From assembly GCA_963739545.1 (NCBI GenBank), contig CAVUAT010000014.1:620001-684000 (forward strand): a stretch of 64,000 nt of DNA, given 5' to 3'. A program made the position numbers and the translations under genes. The notes below the pieces were generated by a model. It had not been told where the DNA came from. It saw only the letters and a list, made by a program, of their open reading frames with translations, and searched no databases. Source of the stretch: CAVUAT01 sp963739545 (GTDB lineage: Bacteria; Actinomycetota; Thermoleophilia; Solirubrobacterales; 70-9). Below are positions 7,451-13,720 of this stretch, piece after piece; position 1 is the first letter of the stretch; each line of letters begins with the position of its first letter.

Positions 7451-7851
7451 CCTCGCCCTCGGGCGGCTTCGAGAGCCTCGTCCTCGGTCAGGTACATGCC
7501 GACCCAGAGGATCAGCCCGTCGAGAAGCTCCCCGAGCTGAAAGACCGCCGGGGACTCGACCCCGACTCCGCTCTCGGCTCCCTCTCCGCTGACTCGGAAG
7601 GTGGCGACGACGTACTGCTCGCCTGCGGCCGAGCAGTCCTCCAGATGCAACTGAAACCCTCGAAACGTCTCGCGCCAGGCCTGCCAGAACTCACGGACCC
7701 CTTCGCGGCCGCGATAGGTGCCGGCGTCGGGGAACGCGTCGGGCGTGTGCCACTCGATCTCGGGGTGCATCAGCTCGAGGGCAGCGTCGAAGTCACCGCG
7801 GTTGAACGCCTCGAACGCGTTCCGGACCACCTCGATGTTCCGCTCCGACAT
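7447..7851 (-). CDS. SnoaL-like (NTF2 fold) protein, paralogue 1
   Basis: 134 residues with the NTF2-like pattern: an N-terminal helix (VVRNAFEAFNRGDFDAALELMHPEIEW), the RGREGVREFWQAW helix, then curved sheet strands. The family includes polyketide cyclases, isomerases and many orphan small-molecule binders, so no reaction is assigned. Two related proteins are encoded at 18251 and 27500 in this window, flanking the complex I genes. Confidence 0.8.
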   Translation of the reverse strand: MSERNIEVVRNAFEAFNRGDFDAALELMHPEIEWHTPDAFPDAGTYRGREGVREFWQAWRETFRGFQLHLEDCSAAGEQYVVATFRVSGEGAESGVGVESPAVFQLGELLDGLILWVGMYLTEDEALEAARGRG

Positions 7852-7877
7852 CGCGTTCGCAGTATCGCGCGATGAGC

Positions 7878-8318
7878 CTAGATCAGGGGTGTGGTCCCGG
7901 CCGCGCGGAGCGCGAGGAACAGAACGATCAGGCAGGCGACGGACATGATTCCCATCTCGCGGCGGACGATCGCATTTGCCACGGCGCGCTGGCGCTCTTC
8001 GGTGAGCGAACGGAAGTCGAGGGCGCCGAGCTCCATCTGCGCTGCGCCCGCGCGGGTCAGCTCGGCGAGGAAGGAGACCAGCAGGGGCAGCGCGCCGTAG
8101 AGGTAGTGCAGGTCGACGGCGACCCGACCGCTGAAGACGAGGAGCAGCCCGACCGCGACCTGGAGCACGACGGTGACCTGGGCGACCCGCAGCGCGTACC
8201 AGAAGCCGATGGTCGGGCGGTCGCGAAACCAGGCGACCCCGCCCCAGACCCCAGCGGTGGCGTTGGCCGCGAGCAGGGCGACTCCGACGGCGATGTGCAG
8301 ACCGGTCACCCCGCGCAC
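7878..8318 (-). CDS. four-helix membrane protein, unknown function
   Basis: 146 residues with about four membrane segments (roughly 4-24, 43-62, 72-90 and 122-140). There is a short charged cytoplasmic stretch (DFRSLTEERQRAVANAIVRRE) before the last helix. The GTG start faces away from nuoA, leaving a 107-bp divergent control region. I do not recognise a family. Confidence 0.65.
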   Translation of the reverse strand: MRGVTGLHIAVGVALLAANATAGVWGGVAWFRDRPTIGFWYALRVAQVTVVLQVAVGLLLVFSGRVAVDLHYLYGALPLLVSFLAELTRAGAAQMELGALDFRSLTEERQRAVANAIVRREMGIMSVACLIVLFLALRAAGTTPLI

Positions 8319-8352
8319 CCTACGGGTCGCATGTCCGCCTCAGGGCGTCGGG

Positions 8353-8376
8353 TTTTCGGCTCTCTGATGCCGAAAA
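8353..8376. promoter_or_regulatory. 8-bp inverted repeat upstream of nuoA, possible operator
   Basis: TTTTCGGC and GCCGAAAA flank an 8-bp centre in the divergent region between the membrane-protein gene and nuoA. The stretch just downstream (8377-8425) is the least GC-rich part of this neighbourhood and contains TATGTA and TAGATT hexamers that could serve as -10 elements. I cannot name a regulator. Confidence 0.45.
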
Positions 8377-8425
8377 GCACTATGTAACAAGGCGACACAA
8401 GCGCACTGTTAGATTTCGCTTCAGA

Positions 8426-8785
8426 GTGCTTCAGAGCTACCTCCCCGTCCTCGTCTTCGCCGGTCTCGGAATCCTCGTCGGGACGACCTTCACGCTGCTG
8501 AACGGGATCACCGGGCCCCGCCGCCCGAACGCGATCAAGAGCCAGCCCTACGAGTGCGGCCTGCCTTCCCAGATCACGCGCAGCTTCAAGTTCGGCGTGA
8601 GCTTCTACATGATCGCGATGCTGTTCATCCTCTTCGACATCGAGGTCGTCTTCCTCTACCCGGTCGCCGTGATCATGCAGTCGGCCGACAGCGTCTTCGT
8701 CCTGGCCGAGGTCCTCATCTTCGTCGCGCTGCTCGTCGTGGCGCTGGTCTTCGTCTGGGCGCGAGGAGCACTCGATTGGAGATAG
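8426..8785 (+). CDS. nuoA: NADH-quinone oxidoreductase subunit A
   Basis: 119 residues with three membrane helices, a membrane-arm subunit of complex I next to the quinone site. The conserved loop YECGLP and the helix FDIEVVFLYPVAV are diagnostic. The start is GTG at 8426. It is the first gene of the nuoA-I block; nuoB starts inside its last codons. Confidence 0.95.
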   Translation: MLQSYLPVLVFAGLGILVGTTFTLLNGITGPRRPNAIKSQPYECGLPSQITRSFKFGVSFYMIAMLFILFDIEVVFLYPVAVIMQSADSVFVLAEVLIFVALLVVALVFVWARGALDWR

Positions 8786-9486
8786 AGCGCCGCAAGCTCC
8801 GCGTCCCGGCCCCGGCCGAACAGCCGACGAGCCCCGAGGAGTTCCGCGCCAAGCAGATCCGCGCGCGCGAGCTGCTTCGCGGCGACCTCGAGGGCCGCGA
8901 TCTCGAGCAGCACGTCGAGGAGAGCATCTTCACGACGACCCTCGAGAAGGGGCTGAACTGGGGGCGAGCCAACTCCTGCTTCCCCGCGACCTTCGGGCTC
9001 GCGTGCTGCGCGATCGAGTTCATGTCGATGATCAGCGCCCGCCCCGACATCGCCCGCTTCGGCGCCGAGGCCCTTCGCGCCTCGCCCCGGCAGGCCGACC
9101 TGCTGATCCTCTCGGGCCGCGTCTCGATCAAGATGGCGCCGGTCGTCCGCCGGCTCTACGACCAGATGCTCGAGCCGAAGTGGGTGATCTCGATGGGGGC
9201 CTGCTCGTCCTCTGGCGGGATGTTCGCCAACTACGCCGTCGTCCAGGGCGCCGACAAGTTCATGCCGGTCGACATCCACATCCCGGGATGCCCGCCGCGC
9301 CCCGAGGCGTTGCTGAACGGCTTCATCAAGCTCCAGCGAAAGATCCAGGGCAGTCCAGACCTCGGCTGGCGCCAGCGCTACAACGCGATCGGCACCGAGG
9401 AGTGGGCGCGCCTCGAGCCCGGCAAGCCCTCGCGCGAGGCCGTCGAGGCCGCAGCTCGCGTGCTCGAGGGAGCGCCGAATGCCTGA
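8776..9486 (+). CDS. nuoB: NADH-quinone oxidoreductase subunit B
   Basis: 236 residues, carrying the terminal [4Fe-4S] cluster N2 that reduces quinone. Ligands are the tandem Cys77/Cys78 (GLACCAIEFM), the Cys in GACSSSGG and the Cys in PGCPPRPE. The N-terminus has about 40 residues more than short homologues (charged, EEFRAKQIRAREL). The TTG start at 8776 lies 8 bp after GAGGAG and overlaps the nuoA stop, so the genes are coupled. The C-terminal tail past the family core is alpha-helical and charged. Confidence 0.95.
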   Translation: MEIERRKLRVPAPAEQPTSPEEFRAKQIRARELLRGDLEGRDLEQHVEESIFTTTLEKGLNWGRANSCFPATFGLACCAIEFMSMISARPDIARFGAEALRASPRQADLLILSGRVSIKMAPVVRRLYDQMLEPKWVISMGACSSSGGMFANYAVVQGADKFMPVDIHIPGCPPRPEALLNGFIKLQRKIQGSPDLGWRQRYNAIGTEEWARLEPGKPSREAVEAAARVLEGAPNA

Positions 9487-10111
9487 TGCGCCCGGTCTGG
9501 AGCTGATCGCCCAGGAGATCAACGAGACCGAGCCGGGGACCGTGCTCGAGACGGCGCTCGAGCACAAGCGGGCGACGCTTATCGTCGACCCGACCAAGGT
9601 CACCGCCGCGCTCACCTACCTGCGCGACACACCCGCTCAGGGCTACACCTTCCTCTCCAGCCTGCACGCCGCCGACTACCTGCCGGCGACCCCGCGCTTC
9701 GCGGTCCACTACGAGCTGCTCTGCCGCGACCGCGTCGAGCGCATCCACGTGAAGGCATTGCTGCCGGACCCGGCATCCGGCTCCGGCGATGAATGGTCCA
9801 GGGTGACCACGACGAACGCGTGGCAACCCGGCATCCCCGGAGGCGAAGCCGAGGAGATGCCGGTTGATGAGGCCGGAGGATCGGCGCTCCCTTGGATCGA
9901 CTCATGCGTCGAGCTTTTTCCCACGGCTGACTTTCAAGAACGGGAGGCCTACGACTTCTTCGGGATCGTCTTCCGCGGCCACCCCGACCTGCGCCGAATC
10001 CTGATGCCCGACGACTATGTCGGCTGGCCGCAGCGCCGCGACTTCCCGGTCGGCGGGGAGCCGGTGCTGTTCACGCATAACGAGATCGAGCTGCCCCGGT
10101 GGTACGAGTAG
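9479..10111 (+). CDS. nuoC: NADH-quinone oxidoreductase subunit C with an in-frame palindromic insert
   Basis: 210 residues. The 30-kDa subunit signature EREAYDFFGIVFRGHPDLRR and the end DDYVGWPQRRDFP are intact, placing it in the peripheral arm beside NuoD. Between the strand RIHVKALL (to about residue 95) and the conserved ELFPTADF (from 145) there is a loop of about 45 residues where homologues have a short PxVPS turn. That loop contains repeat copy B, read as PGIPGGEAEEMPVD (residues 117-130). The gene overlaps nuoB by 8 bp, and nuoD starts at its stop. Confidence 0.95.
   Translation: MPDAPGLELIAQEINETEPGTVLETALEHKRATLIVDPTKVTAALTYLRDTPAQGYTFLSSLHAADYLPATPRFAVHYELLCRDRVERIHVKALLPDPASGSGDEWSRVTTTNAWQPGIPGGEAEEMPVDEAGGSALPWIDSCVELFPTADFQEREAYDFFGIVFRGHPDLRRILMPDDYVGWPQRRDFPVGGEPVLFTHNEIELPRWYE
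9825..9866 (+). repeat. GAA-hairpin palindromic element, copy B (inside nuoC)
   Basis: Outer stem CCGGCATC (9828-9835) pairs perfectly with GATGCCGG (9856-9863) and is extended by AA/TT with one bulged C. The inner stem is GGC-GAA-GCC (9842-9850). It is translated in frame as part of NuoC. Confidence 0.88.
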
Positions 10112-11427
10112 TGCCCTCCGCCGACGAGACACTCCGCGACGAGGCGTTCGGCACCCAGCAGGGAGTCCGCCCCGAGATCGAGGACCCGCTGGCGCCGCTG
10201 GTCGCAGCCGGCGCCACGATCGAGCCCGGCCCGCCCGACATCGAGGGCGACCTCGAGCCCGAGGACGAGGTCATGACGATCAACATGGGCCCGCACCATC
10301 CGGCGACCCACGGGGTGCTGCGGCTGATCGTGACCCTGCGCGGCGAGCAGGTCCTCGACCTGAAGCCGGTGATCGGCTACGTCCACACCGGGATCGAAAA
10401 GAGCTGCGAGCAGAAGAGCTATTGGAAGGCGATCCCGTACGTCGAGCGCATGGACTACCTCGGCTACTTCTTCAACATGCAGGCCTATTGCGGCTGCGTC
10501 GAGGAGCTGCTCGAGCTCGAGATCCCCGACCGCGCCAAGTACCTCCGGATGATCCATATGGAGCTGAACCGGATCCACTCGCACCTGGTCTGGCTCGGCA
10601 CCTCGGCGCTCGACCTCGGCGCGGTCTCGATGTTCTGGTACTGCTTCCGCGAGCGCGACGCGATCCTTGACATGTTCGAGATGTCCGCCGGGCAGCGGAT
10701 GCACACCCGCTACTTCCAGGTCGGCGGCGTGATGGAGGACATCCCGCTCGGCTTCGAGCGCAAGCTGCGCGAGTTCGTCGAGATGATGCCGACGCGGATC
10801 GACCAGTACACGGCGCTGCTCGACCAGAACGAGATCTTCCTGCAGCGCACCAAGGGCATCGGCATCGTCCCGCGCGAGCGGCTGCTGGAACTCGGCGTCA
10901 CCGGTCCGCTCCTGCGCGCGACGGGCGAGCCCTGGGACCTCCGCAAGGCCGACCCGTTCCTGGCCTACGACGAGGTCGACTTCCAGATCCCGGTGGGCAC
11001 CGTCGGCGACGGCTACGACCGCTACAAGTGCCGCGTCGCCGAGATGCGCGAATCGGTCAAGATCCTCGAGCAGTGCCTCGACGGTCTGCCCGAGGGCCCG
11101 CACATCGCCGACGACCGCAAGATCGTGCTGCCGCCGCGCGACGAGCTCGGCACATCGATGGAGGCGCTGATCCACCACTTCAAGCTCGTCACCGAGGGCT
11201 TCCGCGTCCCGCCGGGCGAGCTCTACTACCCGATCGAGGGGCCCCGAGGCGAGCTCGGCTGCTTCATCGTCGCCGACGGCTCCGCGAAGCCGGCGCGGGT
11301 CCACTTCCGCGACTCCTCCTTCGTCAACCTTCAGGCCCTGCGCGAGATGTGCATCGGCGGCTGGGTCGCCGACCTGATCCAGAACCTCGCGATGCTCGAC
11401 CCGATCCTCGGGGGGATCGATCGATGA
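10111..11427 (+). CDS. nuoD: NADH-quinone oxidoreductase subunit D
   Basis: 438 residues, the 49-kDa subunit forming the quinone pocket with NuoB. Family landmarks include MTINMGPHHPATHGVLRLI, GYVHTGIEKSCEQKSY, the helix RMIHMELNRIHSHLVWLG, and PRGELGCFIVADG with MLDPILGGIDR at the C-terminus. GTG at 10111 overlaps the nuoC stop (TAGTG) and is preferred over an in-frame GTG four codons upstream. The acidic N-terminal extension (about 55 residues before MTINMG) is longer than usual. The stop overlaps the start of a 20-codon mini-ORF (ATGA). Confidence 0.95.
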   Translation: MPSADETLRDEAFGTQQGVRPEIEDPLAPLVAAGATIEPGPPDIEGDLEPEDEVMTINMGPHHPATHGVLRLIVTLRGEQVLDLKPVIGYVHTGIEKSCEQKSYWKAIPYVERMDYLGYFFNMQAYCGCVEELLELEIPDRAKYLRMIHMELNRIHSHLVWLGTSALDLGAVSMFWYCFRERDAILDMFEMSAGQRMHTRYFQVGGVMEDIPLGFERKLREFVEMMPTRIDQYTALLDQNEIFLQRTKGIGIVPRERLLELGVTGPLLRATGEPWDLRKADPFLAYDEVDFQIPVGTVGDGYDRYKCRVAEMRESVKILEQCLDGLPEGPHIADDRKIVLPPRDELGTSMEALIHHFKLVTEGFRVPPGELYYPIEGPRGELGCFIVADGSAKPARVHFRDSSFVNLQALREMCIGGWVADLIQNLAMLDPILGGIDR

Positions 11428-11483
11428 GGCCCCACCGGGTCCTCATCCGATGCGGTCAGTCCTTTCGGGAGGTTTCTCGATGA
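11424..11483 (+). CDS. 20-codon coupling mini-ORF cassette, copy 1 (nuoD-nuoE junction)
   Basis: ATG overlaps the nuoD stop and TGA overlaps the nuoE start, both as ATGA. The 19-residue peptide is MRPHRVLIRCGQSFREVSR. Its last third supplies the nuoE ribosome site: GGAGG, then seven bases, then ATG. The first 27 bases fold as GATGAGG...CCTCATC around a CCC/GGG core, placing the mini-ORF start codon in a stem. Two more full copies with the same length and pattern (before nuoH and between ABC exporter genes) show that it is a family. Function is not known to me; translational relay or attenuation is my inference. Confidence 0.75.
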   Translation: MRPHRVLIRCGQSFREVSR

Positions 11484-12358
11484 GCCCGTTGATTCCCAAG
11501 CCGCGCAAGCCCTGGAAGGACGACCCCGGCCACATCCACGACAGCCCCGGCCTGCCACCCGAGGCTCCCGAGCCGGAGCTGCCCGAAGACCTGCAGGACC
11601 ACCCCGGCGTCGACCTGCCGACCATCAGCTCGATCCCAACCGAGCACGCGACCGAAGAGGAGCGCGAGCCAGAGGGAGACCCGGCGCCGGTTCCGGAGCT
11701 CTCCGAGGTGGACGTCCCGCGGGCGCTCGCCCAGGAGATCCGGCGAGCGATGAAGCGCTATCCCGAGAAGCGCTCGGCCTCGATCCCGGCGCTGTGGGCC
11801 GTCCAGCGCCGCTACGGCTACTGCAGCCCCAAGGGGATCGAGCAGGCCGCCGCGGTGATGGGCGTCACCCCCGGCTACCTGCAGTCGGTGGCGAGCTTCT
11901 ACGACCTCTTCCACCTCGAGCCCCAGGGCGAGCACCAGGTCCTGGTCTGCACCAACATCTCGTGCTGGCTGCGCGGCGCCGACGACATCCTGCGCGAGTT
12001 CATTGACGCAGCTTCCGGATCCATACGCTCAACGCGCATGGAAGGCGCGCCCGGCGCCTCCGGACGCGAAGCGGAGGAGGTGCCGGTAGATGCCGAGCAG
12101 CCCCCGGATTTGATGATCCGCGGTTTCGAGTGCCTCGGGGCATGCGACCTCGCGCCGATGGCGTCGATCGACGAGCGCTACTACGGGCCGCTCGCCGAGG
12201 GCGACGCCGAGCAGGTCGTCGAGGCGCTCCGCTCCAAGGGCGACGTACTGCCCGATAAGCGACTCGAGGACCGGGGCGCTGCGGGGGGCAAGCGAAACCC
12301 CGCCGACGAGCGGGTCACCAAGCACCGGCTGAACAAGGTGAAGGGGGCCCAGGGCTGA
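11480..12358 (+). CDS. nuoE: NADH-quinone oxidoreductase subunit E with terminal extensions and a palindromic insert
   Basis: 292 residues; typical NuoE is about 160-240. The core helical domain (EIRRAMKRYPEKRSASIPALWAVQRRYGYCS) and thioredoxin-like domain are present. Four Cys bind the [2Fe-2S] cluster N1a: C157, C162, C218 and C222 (CTNISC and CLGAC). There is an acidic, Pro-rich N-terminal extension (about 75 residues) and a basic C-terminal tail. Between the two Cys pairs, repeat copy C adds GAPGASGREAEEVPVD (about 189-204) where homologues have a short TxDG turn. The ATG at 11480 is chosen because it overlaps the mini-ORF stop and follows GGAGG. Confidence 0.94.
   Translation: MSPLIPKPRKPWKDDPGHIHDSPGLPPEAPEPELPEDLQDHPGVDLPTISSIPTEHATEEEREPEGDPAPVPELSEVDVPRALAQEIRRAMKRYPEKRSASIPALWAVQRRYGYCSPKGIEQAAAVMGVTPGYLQSVASFYDLFHLEPQGEHQVLVCTNISCWLRGADDILREFIDAASGSIRSTRMEGAPGASGREAEEVPVDAEQPPDLMIRGFECLGACDLAPMASIDERYYGPLAEGDAEQVVEALRSKGDVLPDKRLEDRGAAGGKRNPADERVTKHRLNKVKGAQG
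12051..12086 (+). repeat. GAA-hairpin palindromic element, copy C (inside nuoE)
   Basis: Outer stem CCGGCGCCTCC (12051-12061) pairs with GGAGGTGCCGG (12076-12086), 11 bp with one G-T. The inner stem is CGC-GAA-GCG (12065-12073). Upstream it shares GGAAGGCGCGCCCGGC with copy D, defining a subfamily. It is translated in frame within NuoE. Confidence 0.88.
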
Positions 12359-13716
12359 TGGCCGGCGAGACGCGACTGCTGTTCCGGAACATCGACGAGG
12401 AGGGGCTGAACACGATCAAGGTCTACCAGCGGCTGGGCGGCTACGAGGCGCTGCAGAACGCCTTCAAGGAGATGGAGCCCGAGACCCTGCTCTCCGAGCT
12501 CGAGGACTCCGGGCTTCGCGGCCGCGGCGGCGCCGGCTTCTCGATGGGCAAGAAGGCGAGCTTCCTTCCGCGCGGCGACATGGACAAGTACCTGTGCTGC
12601 AACGCCGACGAGTCAGAACCCGGTGCCTTCAAGGACCGCGAGCTGATGCAGAAGAACCCCCACCAGCTGATCGAGGGGATCGTCATCGCAGCGCGGGCCG
12701 CAGGCGCCAACCGCTGCTTCATCTTCATCCGGGGCGAGTACGACCTGCAGGGCGACATCCTCGACGCCGCCGTGGAGGAGGCATACGACGCGGGCTTCCT
12801 CGGCGACGACGTGCTCGGGACGGGCGAGCAGGTCGAGCTCGTGGTCCACCGCGGCGCGGGCGCCTACATCTGCGGCGAGGAGACAGCGCTGTTGGACTCG
12901 CTGGAAGGCAAACGTGGCAACCCGCGTCTGAAGCCCCCGTTCCCTGCGGTCCAGGGCCTCTACGGCGGGCCGACCTTGATCAACAACGTCGAGACCCTCT
13001 CCAACGTCCCGCACATCGTCGCCTCGGGCGCCGACTGGTTCAAGGGCTTCGGAACCGAGCAATCGCCGGGCACCAAGGTCGTCTCGGTCTCGGGCGACGT
13101 GCAGCGCCCCGGCAATTACGAGGTCGAGCTCGGCATCCCGACCGGCGACCTGATCAACGAGCTCGCGGGCGGCGTCCGCGACGGGCGATCGATCAAGGGC
13201 TTCTTCCCCGGCGGGTCCTCCTCGCCGGTGCTGACCGCCGACGAGGGCCTGAAGCTCCCCTACTCCTTCGAGGCGATGCAGGAGGCCGGGTCGATGCTCG
13301 GTTCGGGTTCGATCATCGTCTTCGACGACACCACGAACGTCGTCGAGCTGGCCCTGCGGACGGCGAAGTTCTACCACCACGAGTCGTGCGGGAAGTGCAC
13401 TCCCTGCCGCGAGGGGACGAACTGGACCGTGAAGATGCTGGAGCGGATGATCCGCGGCGAGGCGACGCCAATCGACCTCGAGACGACGGCAGCGGTCCAG
13501 AAGAACATCATCGGCCACTGCCTTTGCGTGCTCGGAGACTCGATGGCGGCCCCGGTCGGCTCGATGGTCGAGAAGTACCGCGAGGAATTCGACGAGGCGC
13601 TCGAGCGCGGCGTCCCCTCGTACTCGGGCAACGGCCACGCGGCCGGCGCCGCTGAGGCGATCGGCGAGTCGACCCGGCGCGAGGGCGACTACGAGTCGAT
13701 GAAGGCCGGGCGATAG
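12358..13716 (+). CDS. nuoF: NADH-quinone oxidoreductase subunit F
   Basis: 452 residues, the NADH-oxidising subunit. GRGGAGFSMGKKASF is the NADH/FMN glycine-rich site and GAYICGEETALLDSLEGKRGNPR is the second nucleotide motif. CGKCTPCREG with a later Cys in GHCLCVLG binds the [4Fe-4S] cluster N3. A Gly/Ala/Ser-rich C-terminal tail (YSGNGHAAGAAEAIGES) follows the core. The start overlaps the nuoE stop (TGATG). Confidence 0.96.
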   Translation: MAGETRLLFRNIDEEGLNTIKVYQRLGGYEALQNAFKEMEPETLLSELEDSGLRGRGGAGFSMGKKASFLPRGDMDKYLCCNADESEPGAFKDRELMQKNPHQLIEGIVIAARAAGANRCFIFIRGEYDLQGDILDAAVEEAYDAGFLGDDVLGTGEQVELVVHRGAGAYICGEETALLDSLEGKRGNPRLKPPFPAVQGLYGGPTLINNVETLSNVPHIVASGADWFKGFGTEQSPGTKVVSVSGDVQRPGNYEVELGIPTGDLINELAGGVRDGRSIKGFFPGGSSSPVLTADEGLKLPYSFEAMQEAGSMLGSGSIIVFDDTTNVVELALRTAKFYHHESCGKCTPCREGTNWTVKMLERMIRGEATPIDLETTAAVQKNIIGHCLCVLGDSMAAPVGSMVEKYREEFDEALERGVPSYSGNGHAAGAAEAIGESTRREGDYESMKAGR

Positions 13717-13720
13717 GGCG

